From contig CACISK010000001.1 of NCBI GenBank assembly GCA_902589315.1, forward strand, positions 62,001 through 126,000: DNA of 64,000 nucleotides, in the 5' to 3' direction. This document shows, in pieces, positions 26,847 to 37,956 of this stretch. The position numbers and the translations under genes are program-made. The notes beneath the pieces were generated by a model. That model was not told where the DNA came from. It saw only the letters and a program-made list of their open reading frames with translations, and did no database searches. The first letter of the stretch is position 1, and each line of letters opens with the position of its first letter. The DNA is from an uncultured Pelagibacteraceae bacterium. GTDB lineage: Bacteria > Pseudomonadota > Alphaproteobacteria > Pelagibacterales > Pelagibacteraceae.

Positions 26847-27854
26847 TTGAAAAATTTTGCAAAATCAAAAATTAATCCTGATTTAAAATACGTATATTCA
26901 GAAAACAATGCCTTAAGTATTGTATTTCAAAGTAATGAATTACTTTTAGGTGTATTAGGAGAATTTAATAATAACATAAAAGAATTAGAAAAAATTACAA
27001 ATACTAGCATTTACTCTAGAGGAAACTCAATTTTATTGAAAAATACTCCTGAAAAAAATGAAATAGTAAAGAATGCAATTCAATTTCTTGTAGATCAATT
27101 TTTAAATAATGGAACATTAGAAAAAAAGGATATAGAGTCATCGGTAAACAAATTTATGATTGATGAAAAAGTTACAAATAAAAGTGGAAATGTTGAATAC
27201 ATAATAAAAACTCCAAAAAAATCTGTAATACCTAGATCAGAGAAACAAAAAAATTATATAAGGGCATTAAAAGAATCTGATATTGTTATTTCTGCAGGAC
27301 CAGCGGGAACTGGTAAAACTTTTTTAGCTGTAGCAGTTGCTTTAACTATGTTACTGGATAAAAGAATAGAGCGAATAATTTTATCTAGACCAGCAGTAGA
27401 AGCAGGAGAGAGGTTAGGTTTTTTACCAGGTGATATGAGGGAAAAAGTTGATCCTTATTTAAGACCTCTTTACGATTCATTATATGACCTACTAGATTTT
27501 GAAAAAATTCAGAAAAAAATAGAAGTTGGAGATATTGAAATTGCACCTCTAGCTTTTATGCGAGGAAGAACTCTAAAAAATTCTTTCGCAATACTTGATG
27601 AAGCACAAAATGCTACAGATACTCAAATAAAAATGTTTTTAACAAGAATTGGTGAAAATTCCAAAATAGTCATTAACGGTGATCCTTCCCAAATAGACTT
27701 ACCCAATAAAACAATGTCAGGTTTAGATAGATCAAAAAAATTACTCGGTCATTTAAAGGAGATATCCGTAGTAGATTTTGATCATACTGATGTAGTAAGA
27801 CACCCACTAGTTTCCAAGATAGTAAAGGCTTATTCTGATAAAAATTCAGATTAA
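26847..27854 (+). CDS. PhoH-like ATPase (YbeZ)
   Basis: P-loop ATPase of 335 residues. The Walker A motif SAGPAGTGKTFLAVA is near residue 150 and Walker B FAILDEAQNAT near residue 247. The N-terminal 100 residues resemble a KH-like domain. YbeZ works with YbeY in rRNA maturation, and ybeY follows with a 1-bp overlap. The only plausible start is TTG at 26847, one base after the miaB stop. Confidence 0.94.
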   Translation: MKNFAKSKINPDLKYVYSENNALSIVFQSNELLLGVLGEFNNNIKELEKITNTSIYSRGNSILLKNTPEKNEIVKNAIQFLVDQFLNNGTLEKKDIESSVNKFMIDEKVTNKSGNVEYIIKTPKKSVIPRSEKQKNYIRALKESDIVISAGPAGTGKTFLAVAVALTMLLDKRIERIILSRPAVEAGERLGFLPGDMREKVDPYLRPLYDSLYDLLDFEKIQKKIEVGDIEIAPLAFMRGRTLKNSFAILDEAQNATDTQIKMFLTRIGENSKIVINGDPSQIDLPNKTMSGLDRSKKLLGHLKEISVVDFDHTDVVRHPLVSKIVKAYSDKNSD

Positions 27855-28294
27855 TGATTAAAGCCAACATAGTTATAGATAAAAAAATTTGGGAAAAAAA
27901 ATTAAAAAAACCAGAAATTTACTTCAAAAAGAAATTAAACAAATTATCTAAATTCAGCTCTTTTAAAAACAAAAACCAAGAATTTACTGTAATGCTTACT
28001 AATAATAAAAAAATGAAAGATTTAAATTCAATGTTTAGAAATAAAAATGTTTCAACAGATGTGCTTTCTTTTCCTTTAAAAATTAAATTAAAAAACAAAT
28101 TATATTTAGGAGATATAGCAATTTCATTTGAAATAATTAATAGAAGAGCAAAATTATCTAATTTTGATCATGAATTAGATAAAATGTGGATACACGGTTA
28201 TCTACATCTATTAGGACATGATCATAAAAAAAATAAAGATTATTTTTTAATGAATAAAAAAGAAAAATTAATATTAAAAAAATTAAATAAATAA
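27854..28294 (+). CDS. ybeY: Endoribonuclease YbeY
   Basis: Zinc-dependent endoribonuclease needed for 16S rRNA 3'-end maturation and ribosome quality control; 146 residues. The H-x3-H-x5-H zinc motif is WIHGYLHLLGHDH near residues 112-124, preceded by the STDVLSFPL strand. Start and the phoH stop share a base (TAATG), suggesting coupled translation. The C-terminus is rich in lysine and asparagine. Confidence 0.95.
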   Translation: MIKANIVIDKKIWEKKLKKPEIYFKKKLNKLSKFSSFKNKNQEFTVMLTNNKKMKDLNSMFRNKNVSTDVLSFPLKIKLKNKLYLGDIAISFEIINRRAKLSNFDHELDKMWIHGYLHLLGHDHKKNKDYFLMNKKEKLILKKLNK

Positions 28295-28295
28295 A

Positions 28296-29816
28296 TTGAA
28301 TTCTATTCTAGAAAATAAAGCTTTCCTATTTTTAATATGCTTACTTTTAGGTATACTAACTTCGTTTAGTTTACCCCCTTACAATTTATTTTTTATTAAT
28401 TTTCTAACACTTCCACTATTACTTTACATATTAGTTAATTATGTAAATAAAAAAACTATTTCATTTTTTGTTGGTTGGATCTTTGGATTTGGATATTTTA
28501 TTTCAAACCTTTATTGGATTTCAAATTCTTTAACATTTGATGTAAATTTCAGATTTTTCATTCCATTTGCATTAATATTAATCCCTTTATTTTTGGGAAT
28601 ATTTTATGGCTTAGTTACTTTTCTATGCAATTTTTTTAATTTAAAAAATAAAATCTCATCAATTTTAATCTTTTCAATTTTTTTTGGTGGAATTGAGTTT
28701 CTAAGAAGTTTTATTTTTGGTGGTTTTCCGTGGAATTTAATGGTTTTTAGTTTTTCAAATAATTTACATTTTTTACAAATTTTGTCTTATATAGGCACTT
28801 ATTCATTAAATTTATTATCAATAACTATATTTTTATTACCAGCAATATTCTTTTTTAAATATAAAAGCTTAACTAAGTTTTTAATATTTGGTCTTAGTTT
28901 AATCTTAGTAATGATCAACTTTTTATATGGAAATTTGATTATTAAAAATTTTGAAAAAAAAAAATATGATAATTTAAATTCCATTATTCGAGTTGTCTCT
29001 CCAAACGTACCCATTGAAAGATTTTTATCAAACCAAGATACTGAAAAAAGTATTAATGAATTGATTAGTCTAAGTGATCCACAGAACCTAAAAAAAACAA
29101 TATTCATTTACCCAGAGGGAATTATTACAGGTATATACTTAAAAGATCTAAAATTTTTCAAAGATATCTTCAAAGACAATTATAATACTAACCATAGGGT
29201 CATATTGGGTATAAATAGTATCAACCAAAATAAAATTTATAATTCTTTAATAGTATTAAATAACGAGTCAGAATTATTATATAAGTATAATAAGAATAAA
29301 CTTGTTCCATTTGGAGAATTTTTGCCTTTTGAAAATTTCTTTAAAAAAATAGGTTTAAAAAAAATAACTCAAGGATATCAATCATTTTCAGCTGATGATA
29401 AAAGAGAAATTTTTGAAGTTGATAAATTAAAATTTATTCCACTTATTTGTTATGAAATTATCTATTCAGGAAAAATCAATCCAAATAAAAATTATTATGA
29501 TTTTATATTAAATATTTCTGAGGATGGTTGGTTTGGAAAAACTATTGGACCTCAACAACATTTGATTCACTCAATATTCAGATCAATTGAAGAAGGTAAA
29601 AATGTTATAAGATCAACAAATAATGGAATATCTGCTTTTATTAATCCCAAAGGTCAAATTATTAAACAAATTACAGAAAAAGGATACTTTGATGTTAAAA
29701 AAATCAAACGTGTTAATAAAACTTATTTCGCTAAGCACGGTAATAAGATCTTCTTTTATTTTGTTCTAATTTATACTACTTTCATTGTGATTTTAAAAAT
29801 TAGGGAGAATAAATGA
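28296..29816 (+). CDS. lnt: Apolipoprotein N-acyltransferase
   Basis: Inner-membrane enzyme that adds the third acyl chain to lipoproteins. Of 506 residues, the first about 200 hold 6-7 transmembrane segments and the rest a nitrilase-like periplasmic domain. The Glu-Lys-Cys triad is recognisable in [19 protein letters not shown] and PLICYEII, followed by SEDGWFG. It starts with TTG at 28296, just after ybeY. A corC/hlyC-type gene usually found between ybeY and lnt is missing. Likely substrates in this window include LptE, DUF3576, DolP-like and LptM lipoproteins. Confidence 0.95.
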   Translation: MNSILENKAFLFLICLLLGILTSFSLPPYNLFFINFLTLPLLLYILVNYVNKKTISFFVGWIFGFGYFISNLYWISNSLTFDVNFRFFIPFALILIPLFLGIFYGLVTFLCNFFNLKNKISSILIFSIFFGGIEFLRSFIFGGFPWNLMVFSFSNNLHFLQILSYIGTYSLNLLSITIFLLPAIFFFKYKSLTKFLIFGLSLILVMINFLYGNLIIKNFEKKKYDNLNSIIRVVSPNVPIERFLSNQDTEKSINELISLSDPQNLKKTIFIYPEGIITGIYLKDLKFFKDIFKDNYNTNHRVILGINSINQNKIYNSLIVLNNESELLYKYNKNKLVPFGEFLPFENFFKKIGLKKITQGYQSFSADDKREIFEVDKLKFIPLICYEIIYSGKINPNKNYYDFILNISEDGWFGKTIGPQQHLIHSIFRSIEEGKNVIRSTNNGISAFINPKGQIIKQITEKGYFDVKKIKRVNKTYFAKHGNKIFFYFVLIYTTFIVILKIRENK

Positions 29817-30976
29817 AAAAAGATTACTTATTTACTAGCGAGTCAGTATCCGAAGGTCATCCAGACAAAGTTTGTGATAGAATTTCAGATATGGTTGTAG
29901 ATACATATTTGGCAGCTGAACCTCAATCAAGAGTTGCCTGTGAAACTTTAACAACAACAAACAAAGTTGTATTAGCCGGTGAAGTAAGAGGTCCAGAAAT
30001 TAAAAAAGAAGATTTAATAGAAAAAGTAAGACATTGCATTAAAGATATAGGTTATGATCAAAAGGGATTTACTTGGAAAGAGGCAACTTCAGTTGAAAGT
30101 CATTTACATGCTCAATCTTCTGATATTGCTATGGGTGTAGACTCCTCTGGAAATAAAGATGAAGGTGCTGGTGACCAAGGTATTATGTTTGGTTACGCAT
30201 GTAATGAAACCGATGTTCTTATGCCGGCGCCAATACATTATTCTCATAAAATATTAAGAATTATGGCGGAGGATAGAAAATCGGGAAAGTTAAAAAATAT
30301 AGAACCAGATTCAAAAAGCCAAATAACAATTGAATATAAAGACGGAAAGCCATCATCAGTTAAATCTGTAGTTATATCAACTCAACACTCACCTGATGTA
30401 AATCAAGCTCAAGTAAGAGATCTAGTTAAACCTTATATTGAAAGATCAATACCTAAAGATTTATTAAATTCATTGGATGAAAATGAAATTTATGTAAATC
30501 CTACAGGAAATTTTGTGATTGGGGGCCCGGACGGAGATAGTGGTTTAACAGGTAGAAAAATTATTGTTGATACATATGGTGGAGCTGCCCCTCACGGAGG
30601 AGGTGCGTTTTCAGGCAAAGATCCAACTAAGGTTGACAGATCTGCTGCTTACGCGTCCAGATATTTGGCAAAAAATGTAGTTGCATCTAAAATAGCGAAT
30701 AAATGTTTGATACAACTTGCTTATGCAATTGGTGTATCAAAACCTTTATCTATTTATGTCGATTTATTTGACGATGATCAGGAAAAAAATATGCATGTAG
30801 AAAAGCTTATACGAGATAATTTTGATTTAAGTCCTAGAGGTATCAGAGAAATGCTTGGTCTAAATAAACCTATTTATGAAAAAACAGCTGCTTATGGACA
30901 CTTTGGAAGGATTCCAGATGATAAAGGATCATTTTCTTGGGAAAAAACAGATAAATCGAACGTATTTAGCAAGTAA
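29813..30976 (+). CDS. metK: S-adenosylmethionine synthetase
   Basis: Makes SAM from methionine and ATP; 387 residues. Motifs include [20 protein letters not shown] at the start, the [12 protein letters not shown] hexapeptide region and the [19 protein letters not shown] loop. Its start overlaps the lnt stop by 4 bp (ATGA), leaving no space for a SAM riboswitch directly upstream. A terminator lies 57 bases after the stop. Confidence 0.98.
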   Translation: MKKDYLFTSESVSEGHPDKVCDRISDMVVDTYLAAEPQSRVACETLTTTNKVVLAGEVRGPEIKKEDLIEKVRHCIKDIGYDQKGFTWKEATSVESHLHAQSSDIAMGVDSSGNKDEGAGDQGIMFGYACNETDVLMPAPIHYSHKILRIMAEDRKSGKLKNIEPDSKSQITIEYKDGKPSSVKSVVISTQHSPDVNQAQVRDLVKPYIERSIPKDLLNSLDENEIYVNPTGNFVIGGPDGDSGLTGRKIIVDTYGGAAPHGGGAFSGKDPTKVDRSAAYASRYLAKNVVASKIANKCLIQLAYAIGVSKPLSIYVDLFDDDQEKNMHVEKLIRDNFDLSPRGIREMLGLNKPIYEKTAAYGHFGRIPDDKGSFSWEKTDKSNVFSK

Positions 30977-30982
30977 ATAAAG

Positions 30983-31010
30983 TTGAATATTAAAAAAAAA
31001 TAAATATATT
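30983..31010 (+). promoter_or_regulatory. Candidate promoter of the nusA-pnp operon
   Basis: TTGAAT and TATATT separated by 16 bases lie just after the metK stop and before the terminator. A transcript from here would begin near 31017 and carry the terminator hairpin in its leader. The match is moderate in A+T-rich DNA. Confidence 0.35.
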
Positions 31011-31032
31011 CCAAGCATATTGTTGAAATTTC

Positions 31033-31059
31033 AAAATGGGCTTCGGCCCATTTTTTTTT
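31033..31059 (+). terminator. Strong terminator/attenuator between metK and nusA
   Basis: A perfect 9-bp stem AAAATGGGC/GCCCATTTT is closed by a UUCG tetraloop and followed by nine T on the plus strand. It ends only 13 bases before the nusA start codon. It terminates metK transcripts but also stands in front of nusA with no room for a promoter after it. Confidence 0.93.
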
Positions 31060-31072
31060 AGGATTAATAAAA

Positions 31073-32626
31073 ATGTTAAATAGAAGAGCAGATAAACTAG
31101 AATTGATAAGGATAGCCGAAGCAGTAGCTTTAGAAAAATCTATTGATAAAGAGTTAATAATAGGCTCAATGGAAAATGGTATCGCAAAAGCAGCCAAATC
31201 TAAGTTTGGATCTGAAAATGAAATTAAAGTTGAAATTGACAGGGAAAGTGGAGAAATAGGAATTTATAGAAAATTGGTCATTGTAGAAAATCCTGAAAAT
31301 TCTAATCTAGAAATAACTCTAAATGATGCAATAAAGCTTAACGAAAGTAATCAAGGCAAACAAGTTGGAGATGAGGTCCTTCAACCTTTACCATCTTTTG
31401 ATTTTGGAAGAATAGCAGCGCAAACAGCTAAGCAAGTAATTAGTTTCAACGTAAGAGAAGCAGAGAGAGAAAGACAATTTAACGATTTTAAGGATAAAAT
31501 TGATACTATTCTGAGTGGAATTGTCAAAAGATTGGAATTTGGAAATGTAATTGTTGATTTGGGGAGAACAGAGGCAATTATTCAAAAAAATGAGATGATT
31601 CCTAGAGAAAATATAAAAGCAGGGGATAGAGTTAAGGCGTACTGTTTAGATGTAAGAAGAGAGCCAAGAGGACAACAAATATTTCTGTCAAGAGCTCACC
31701 CTAAATTTATGGAAAAATTATTTATTCAAGAAGTTCCAGAAATTTATGATGGGCTTATAGAGATAAAATCATCCTCAAGAGATCCAGGAAGTAGAGCTAA
31801 AATTTGTGTAAAAGCAATAGATACTTCTTTGGATCCAGTAGGCGCATGTGTAGGAATGAGAGGTAGCAGAGTTCAAGCAGTTGTAAATGAATTACAAGGT
31901 GAAAAAATTGATATAGTAAATTGGTCAGAAGATCCTGCAGTTGTAGTCGCAAATGCGTTATCCCCTGCAGAAGTACAAAGAGTGAATGTAGATGAAGAAG
32001 GAAGAAAATTAGATGTAATTTTAACTGAAGAAAACCTTAGTAAAGCCATAGGTAGAAGAGGTCAAAATGTTAGACTTGCAACGAAGTTAATGAATTACGA
32101 AATCAACATTATGACTGATCAAGAAGACTCAGAAAGAAGACAAATAGATTTTAAAGAAAAAACTGAAAACTTTGTAAAAAATTTAGAATTAGATGAAACT
32201 TTAGGACAACTACTTGTTGCTGAAGGATTTTCATCTATAGATGATATCAAAGATAGTGACCCTGATGCATTAATGAAAATTGAAGGTATTGAAGAGGAAA
32301 CAGCAAAAGAATTGATTGAAAGAGCTAAAGAGTTTCACTTAAAAGATCAAGAGGAAATAGCTAATAAAATTAAAGACTTAGGTTTGGAAAATAATCTAAT
32401 TAATCACAAAGGTTTAACCCCAGGCATGCTAGTTACATTAGGTGAACAAAAAATATTAACATTGAATGATTTTGCGGATTTAGCATCTGATGAGTTAACA
32501 GGTGGTTACGATGTTGTTAAAGGTGAAAGAGTAAGAATTAAAGGCTATCTAGAGGATTTTGCTCTTTCAAAAAAAGAAGCAGATGAATTAATTATGTCGG
32601 CTAGAGATATAGTTTATCAAGATTGA
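31073..32626 (+). CDS. nusA: Transcription termination/antitermination factor NusA
   Basis: RNA-polymerase-binding factor of 517 residues. Order of domains: N-terminal polymerase-binding domain (1-130), S1 domain (about 135-200), two KH domains (GACVGMRGSRVQAVVNEL and KAIGRRGQNVRLA), and C-terminal acidic helix-hairpin-helix repeats (about 370-515). It usually follows rimP; here rimP is absent and metK precedes it. infB follows 10 bp downstream. Confidence 0.97.
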   Translation: MLNRRADKLELIRIAEAVALEKSIDKELIIGSMENGIAKAAKSKFGSENEIKVEIDRESGEIGIYRKLVIVENPENSNLEITLNDAIKLNESNQGKQVGDEVLQPLPSFDFGRIAAQTAKQVISFNVREAERERQFNDFKDKIDTILSGIVKRLEFGNVIVDLGRTEAIIQKNEMIPRENIKAGDRVKAYCLDVRREPRGQQIFLSRAHPKFMEKLFIQEVPEIYDGLIEIKSSSRDPGSRAKICVKAIDTSLDPVGACVGMRGSRVQAVVNELQGEKIDIVNWSEDPAVVVANALSPAEVQRVNVDEEGRKLDVILTEENLSKAIGRRGQNVRLATKLMNYEINIMTDQEDSERRQIDFKEKTENFVKNLELDETLGQLLVAEGFSSIDDIKDSDPDALMKIEGIEEETAKELIERAKEFHLKDQEEIANKIKDLGLENNLINHKGLTPGMLVTLGEQKILTLNDFADLASDELTGGYDVVKGERVRIKGYLEDFALSKKEADELIMSARDIVYQD

Positions 32627-32636
32627 GAGATGAAAA

Positions 32637-34856
32637 ATGGAAAAAAAAAAATTAAAGTTATCAATTTCTGGGACCTCCAAAAAAACTATTAACAGCATCG
32701 AGCAAGCAAAATCTCATTCGAAAAATACAGTTGTAATAGAAAAAAGATCTCCAAGGCTTGGTGGTAAACCAAACTTTTCTAGAGGAACTAGATCAAACGA
32801 AAATAAATCAAAGAATTCTTTTATACCTAAAAAAGTAAATTTTTCTAAACCCTCAACACCAATTGGATCTGATTTTGAGAAAAGGAAACTTGCAGAACAA
32901 AGAGCAACAAGGAGATTAAAAGGCGAAAATACACAGAAAGAAAATAAATTGAATAAATCAGGAGGCAAAAGACGAGAATTAAAACTCACAATATCTCGAG
33001 CATTAAGTGGTGATGAAATTGGTACTAGATCTAGAAGTTTAGCATCATTAAAAAGAGCTAAGCAAAAAGAAAATAGACTATTAAACAAAGAGGAAATAAA
33101 AGACAATTTCAAACCAGTCAGAAGAGATATTAATATTCCTGAAGTAATAACGATTAGAGAATTAGCAAACAGAATGGCTGAACAATCAAGCAGTATAATT
33201 AAGCACTTAATGGGGATGGGAGTGACAGTTACAATTAATCACACAATTGATGCTGATACAGCAGAATATTTAGTTAAGGAATTTGGACATAATCCAGTTA
33301 AAGAGGAAAAAGCAGAGGAAATTTTAGATAAAATTAAAGAAATAAAAACACAAAATTTACAGAGTAGACCTCCAATAGTTACTGTAATGGGTCACGTAGA
33401 TCACGGTAAGACATCTGTGTTAGATGTGTTAAGAAAAGCGAATGTCGTTTCAGGTGAATTTGGAGGTATTACGCAACATATAGGAGCATATCAGATCATA
33501 CATGAAAAAAATAAAATCACTTTTATTGACACCCCTGGCCATGCAGCATTTACTGAAATGCGAGCAAGAGGTTCGAAATTAACAGATATAGTCATTCTGG
33601 TTGTTGCTGCAGATGATGGTGTAAAACCTCAAACGATTGAGTCTATTAAACATGCTAAGGCTGCCAAAGTTCCTATTGTTGTTGCAATAAATAAGTGTGA
33701 TCTTCCTGATGCTGATCCACAAAAAATAAAAAATCAGCTTTTAGAATATGAGCTTATAGCTGAAGATTTATCTGGTGATACTTTAATGGTTGAAATATCA
33801 ACAAAAACAAAACAAAACTTAGATAAACTAGTTGAGAGTATTATTTTACAAGCTGAAATATTAGATTTAAAAACTGATTTCGATACTGATGCAAAAGGAA
33901 TTGTCTTAGAATCCAAAATTGATGTAGGAAGAGGTCCAATCGCGAATGTAATAGTCACTGCAGGTACTTTGAATAAAGGCGATTATTTTGTAAGTGGTTT
34001 GAAGTGGGGTAAAGTCAGAGCTATAATAAATGATCAAGGCAAACAAATTGAAAAAGCAGAACCCTCAACACCAACTGAAATATTAGGTATTAATGGAGCA
34101 GCAAAATCTGGAGACGATTTCATAGTATTAAAAAGTGAAAAAGAGGCCAAATCCCTTTGCGATGGCAGAATACAAGAAGCGAAGGATAGCAAAAATTCAT
34201 TGTCATTCGTAACTCAAGACTCCGCTTTCAAAGACATATCAACAGAAGAATTGAATATAATCATTAAATCAGATGTACATGGTTCCTCCGAAGCTATAAA
34301 AAATGCAATAAATCAAATTAAGCATGATGAAGTAAAACCAAAAATACTTTTATCAGATATAGGAATGGTTACAGAAACGGATGTAACCCTGGCTAAAGCA
34401 TCTAATGCTGTAATTATTGCTTTTAATGTAAAGCCTAGCAAAGAAGCTAAAAAAAGAGCTGAACAAGAAAAAATTTCTATATCTAGCTTTAACATTATTT
34501 ATGAAGCTTTAGATTTCATAAAAAGCAAAATGTCTGGTCTATTAACTCCAGAAGTAGATGAAAAAATTATTGGAACAGCAGAAATACTTGAAATATTTAA
34601 GGTTTCAAAAGTAGGTAAAGTTGCAGGCTCCAAAGTAACAGATGGAGAAATTACTCAAGACTCTAATGCACGGGTTATCAGAGATGGAGCTATAATTTTT
34701 AATGGAAAAATTGGCTCAATATTTAGAGAAAAAAATCAAACTAAACAGGTATCTGCCGGTTTAGAATGTGGAATAACACTTAAAGATTTTGTTGATTTTC
34801 AGAAAAAAGACGTAATTGAAGTGTATAATTCCACTATAACAGATAGAACAATATAA
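32637..34856 (+). CDS. infB: Translation initiation factor IF-2
   Basis: GTPase that places initiator tRNA on the 30S subunit. The 739-residue protein is shorter than most alphaproteobacterial IF-2 because its basic N-terminal linker is reduced to about 150 residues. G-domain motifs are GHVDHGKT near residue 252, DTPGHAAF and NKCD. C-terminal beta-barrel domains follow. The ylxR gene common between nusA and infB is absent. The stop overlaps the rbfA start by 1 bp. Confidence 0.98.
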   Translation: MEKKKLKLSISGTSKKTINSIEQAKSHSKNTVVIEKRSPRLGGKPNFSRGTRSNENKSKNSFIPKKVNFSKPSTPIGSDFEKRKLAEQRATRRLKGENTQKENKLNKSGGKRRELKLTISRALSGDEIGTRSRSLASLKRAKQKENRLLNKEEIKDNFKPVRRDINIPEVITIRELANRMAEQSSSIIKHLMGMGVTVTINHTIDADTAEYLVKEFGHNPVKEEKAEEILDKIKEIKTQNLQSRPPIVTVMGHVDHGKTSVLDVLRKANVVSGEFGGITQHIGAYQIIHEKNKITFIDTPGHAAFTEMRARGSKLTDIVILVVAADDGVKPQTIESIKHAKAAKVPIVVAINKCDLPDADPQKIKNQLLEYELIAEDLSGDTLMVEISTKTKQNLDKLVESIILQAEILDLKTDFDTDAKGIVLESKIDVGRGPIANVIVTAGTLNKGDYFVSGLKWGKVRAIINDQGKQIEKAEPSTPTEILGINGAAKSGDDFIVLKSEKEAKSLCDGRIQEAKDSKNSLSFVTQDSAFKDISTEELNIIIKSDVHGSSEAIKNAINQIKHDEVKPKILLSDIGMVTETDVTLAKASNAVIIAFNVKPSKEAKKRAEQEKISISSFNIIYEALDFIKSKMSGLLTPEVDEKIIGTAEILEIFKVSKVGKVAGSKVTDGEITQDSNARVIRDGAIIFNGKIGSIFREKNQTKQVSAGLECGITLKDFVDFQKKDVIEVYNSTITDRTI

Positions 34857-35218
34857 TGAGTAACTCAGGAAAACCAGTAACTCAAAGACAGTTAAGAGTT
34901 GGTGAAATGATCAAACAAGCTCTAGGAATATTATTTATTAGAGATGAAGCAAAACTTCCATTATCGACAAAAGAAATTACTGTAACCGAGGTTAGAATGT
35001 CTCCAGACTTAAAAAATGCAAAAATTTTTGTAATCCCTTTGGGTGGTAAAGACGCTGAAGAGGTAGTTGATAAATTAAAAGAATTTTCATTTGTAATAAG
35101 AAAAGTTTTATCAAAAAAGATAGTTATGAAGTTTTTACCAAAACTATTTTTTGTTAAAGATGACTCTTTCGATTATGCAGAAAAAATTGAAAATTTAATA
35201 AAACAAACAAATAAATAA
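34856..35218 (+). CDS. rbfA: 30S ribosome-binding factor A
   Basis: A small KH-like protein of 120 residues that assists late 16S rRNA processing and cold adaptation. The conserved SPDLKNAKIFVIPLG segment is seen near residue 52, with RQLRVGEMIKQAL at the N-terminus. Start shares a base with the infB stop. It is followed directly by rpsO; the usual truB is missing. Confidence 0.95.
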   Translation: MSNSGKPVTQRQLRVGEMIKQALGILFIRDEAKLPLSTKEITVTEVRMSPDLKNAKIFVIPLGGKDAEEVVDKLKEFSFVIRKVLSKKIVMKFLPKLFFVKDDSFDYAEKIENLIKQTNK

Positions 35219-35229
35219 GGAAAATGAAA

Positions 35230-35478
35230 ATGGCAAATAAAGCAAAAGAGCTGGCAATCCATGAGAAGGATACAGGTTCTTCAGAAGTTCAAGTTGCTCA
35301 ATTAACAGATAAAATTGAAAACTTGTCTAAACATATTAAACAGTTCAAAAAAGATAAACATTCTTCAGTTGGACTTTTAAGAGCGGTTAATAAAAGAAAA
35401 AAATTATTAGACTACCTAAAGAAAAATAAAATGGAGTCTTATAAAGAAGTAATATCAAAATTAAATTTAAGGAAGTAA
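35230..35478 (+). CDS. rpsO: 30S ribosomal protein S15
   Basis: An 82-residue S15, with the signature DTGSSEVQVAQLTDKIENL and HSSVGLLRAVNKRKKLLDYL, binding the central domain of 16S rRNA. I choose the ATG at 35230 (MANKAKEL): the AAGGA site at 35217-35221 is 8 bases away, whereas it is only 2 bases from the ATG at 35224. The stop abuts the pnp start without a gap, and rpsO-pnp pairing is widely conserved. Confidence 0.95.
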   Translation: MANKAKELAIHEKDTGSSEVQVAQLTDKIENLSKHIKQFKKDKHSSVGLLRAVNKRKKLLDYLKKNKMESYKEVISKLNLRK

Positions 35479-37551
35479 ATGTTTAAGGTTGTAAAGAAAG
35501 AAATAGAAGTAGCAGGGAAAAAGATTAGTTTAGAAACAGGTAAAATAGCAAGACAAGCAGATGGTGCAATTATAGCTCAGTGCGGAGAGACAGTTGTTTT
35601 GGCAACAGCAGTTGGAGCTAAAAAAGTTAATCCAGATATGGATTACTTTCCTTTGTCAGTAAATTATCAAGAAAAATATTACGCAGCAGGTAAAATTCCG
35701 GGTGGATATTTCAAAAGAGAAGCAAGACCAACAGATAGTGAAACATTAATCTCAAGATTAATTGACAGACCTATCAGACCATTGTTTCCAGATGAATTTA
35801 AAAATGAAGTCCAGGTACTACCAACAGTTATATCTTATGACAAGGAGAATGAAGCAGATATTTTATCAATTATTGCTTCATCAGCAGCATTAGCAATTTC
35901 AGGAATGCCATTTTTAGGCCCTGTTGGTGCGTCTAGAGTTGGCTTTATTAAAGGAGAATACGTTCTTAATCCTACCAAAGCACAACTTAAAGATTCTAAT
36001 TTAGATCTTGTGGTGGCTGGAACAAAAGACGCAGTTTTAATGGTTGAGTCCGAAGCAAACGGTTTAACTGAAGAGGAAATGTTAAATGCTGTTAAGTTTG
36101 GGCACGAAGGCTTTGTTCCTGTAATCGAGATGATCGAGGATCTAGCCAAAGAATGCAAAAAACCTGATTGGGTAGTTGAGAAAAAAGATCTTTCAGAAGT
36201 AAAAAATAAATTGGAAAGCGAATTTACCGAGGAACTTAAAAAAGCATTTTCAATAAAAGATAAACAAGAAAGATCGAATTTAATCTCAGAAATAACTGAT
36301 AAAGCAAAAAAGCTTTATGAAGAAGATGAGAATTATACTGATCTTGACGTAAATTCTGAGCTTAAAAATTTAGAAAAAAGGATTGTCAGAACAGATATTC
36401 TAAAAAATAAAAATAGAATTGATGGTAGAGGTCTTGCAGATGTTAGACCAATTATGTGCGAAGTTGGAATTCTTCCAAGAGTTCATGGTTCTGCTTTGTT
36501 TACTCGAGGAGAAACTCAAGCAATAGTTACAACTACACTTGGTACATCTGATGATGAGCAAAAAATAGAGAGTCTTGAAGGATTACAAAAAGAAAGGTTT
36601 ATGCTTCATTATAATTTTCCACCTTTTTCTGTTGGAGAAACTGGTAGAATAGGCACCGGAAGAAGAGAAATAGGTCATGGAAAATTAGCTTGGAGAGCAA
36701 TAAATTCTTCTTTGCCTTCTAAAGAGAGTTTTCCCTACACATTTAGAATTGTATCAGAGATAACTGAGTCAAACGGTTCTTCTTCTATGGCAACTGTTTG
36801 TGGTTCATCTTTAGCATTGATGGATGCAGGCGTACCAATAAAAGAACCAGTTGCTGGTATTGCAATGGGATTAATTAAAGAAGGAGATGACTTCAGCGTA
36901 CTCTCAGATATTCTTGGAGATGAAGATCACTTAGGTGATATGGACTTTAAGGTTGCTGGAACTAAAGATGGAATAACATCTCTTCAAATGGACATTAAAA
37001 TTACAGGAATAACATTTGAAATTATGGAGCAAGCCTTAAAACAAGCAAAAGATGGAAGAATTCACATTCTAGGTGAAATGAATAAAGCTTTATCTAAATC
37101 AAGGGAAGATGTTGGAAAACATACTCCTAAGATGGAGAAAATTACTGTAGATAAGAAAGATATTGCTACAGTCATTGGAAAAGGTGGAGCTACTATAAGA
37201 GAAATAGTTGAGGTATCTGGTGCCAAAGTTGACATCAATGACGAAGGTGAAGTTACAGTAGCTGCTCCAGATGAGGAGTCAAGAAACAAAGCTATGCAAA
37301 TGATTAAAGACTTAACTGCTAAAGCTGAACTCAATAAAATTTACAATGGAAAAGTAATGAAAATTATGGAGTTTGGTGCATTTGTTAATTTCCTAGGAAA
37401 ACAAGATGGTCTCGTTCACATATCAGAGCTTGCTGATAAGAGAGTTGGTAAGGTAACTGATGTCGTAAAAGAAGGTGATGAAGTTAAAGTTAAAGTAATA
37501 GGCTTTGATAGAGGAAAAGTTAAGTTATCAATTAAACAAGCTGCAATATAA
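35479..37551 (+). CDS. pnp: Polyribonucleotide nucleotidyltransferase (PNPase)
   Basis: 3'-5' phosphorolytic exoribonuclease of 690 residues. It has two RNase PH domains (the second with [14 protein letters not shown] and [20 protein letters not shown]), then a KH domain ([14 protein letters not shown] near residue 565) and a C-terminal S1 domain ([15 protein letters not shown]). The C-terminal tail after S1 is minimal compared with other alphaproteobacteria. Confidence 0.98.
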   Translation: MFKVVKKEIEVAGKKISLETGKIARQADGAIIAQCGETVVLATAVGAKKVNPDMDYFPLSVNYQEKYYAAGKIPGGYFKREARPTDSETLISRLIDRPIRPLFPDEFKNEVQVLPTVISYDKENEADILSIIASSAALAISGMPFLGPVGASRVGFIKGEYVLNPTKAQLKDSNLDLVVAGTKDAVLMVESEANGLTEEEMLNAVKFGHEGFVPVIEMIEDLAKECKKPDWVVEKKDLSEVKNKLESEFTEELKKAFSIKDKQERSNLISEITDKAKKLYEEDENYTDLDVNSELKNLEKRIVRTDILKNKNRIDGRGLADVRPIMCEVGILPRVHGSALFTRGETQAIVTTTLGTSDDEQKIESLEGLQKERFMLHYNFPPFSVGETGRIGTGRREIGHGKLAWRAINSSLPSKESFPYTFRIVSEITESNGSSSMATVCGSSLALMDAGVPIKEPVAGIAMGLIKEGDDFSVLSDILGDEDHLGDMDFKVAGTKDGITSLQMDIKITGITFEIMEQALKQAKDGRIHILGEMNKALSKSREDVGKHTPKMEKITVDKKDIATVIGKGGATIREIVEVSGAKVDINDEGEVTVAAPDEESRNKAMQMIKDLTAKAELNKIYNGKVMKIMEFGAFVNFLGKQDGLVHISELADKRVGKVTDVVKEGDEVKVKVIGFDRGKVKLSIKQAAI

Positions 37552-37566
37552 ATTTATAGGAAAAAT

Positions 37567-37929
37567 ATGAAAAAATTTAATGATTTAATGAGCGTAAGCA
37601 ATGAAATTGAAAATATCAGCGCTAGTGAAGCAAAAGAAAAGCTAAATGACCCAAATGTTCAATTTATCGATGTTAGGGATAAAGAAAGCTATTCAAAAGG
37701 CACGATCGGTAATGCAATTCACTTAGATAGAGGTTTATTAGAATTTTATTTAGCAGAAGGAAGTCCTCTTGAAAATGATATGTTTAAAAATAATCCTGAT
37801 AAAGAATATGTAGTTTTTTGTGGTGTTGGTGGACAAGGAACATTAGCAACCAAAACTATGAAGGATATGGGCGTTAAAAATGTCAAAAATATCACAGGCG
37901 GAATTAAAGAATGGGAAAAGATCAAGTAA
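37567..37929 (+). CDS. Single-domain rhodanese-like protein
   Basis: A 120-residue rhodanese fold with FIDVRDKESYSKGTI near residue 34 and the persulfide-forming cysteine at about residue 85 in VFCGVGGQGTLATKTM. It may act in sulfur transfer; its partner is unknown. It begins 15 bp after pnp with an AGGAAAAAT leader and is probably co-transcribed. Confidence 0.88.
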   Translation: MKKFNDLMSVSNEIENISASEAKEKLNDPNVQFIDVRDKESYSKGTIGNAIHLDRGLLEFYLAEGSPLENDMFKNNPDKEYVVFCGVGGQGTLATKTMKDMGVKNVKNITGGIKEWEKIK

Positions 37930-37956
37930 AAAAAAATTGTAATAAATTATAATAGT

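Noticed and set aside
29700..29816. Possible SAM riboswitch upstream of metK
   Set aside because: metK starts inside the end of lnt (4-bp overlap), so the upstream DNA is coding and shows no separate conserved structure.
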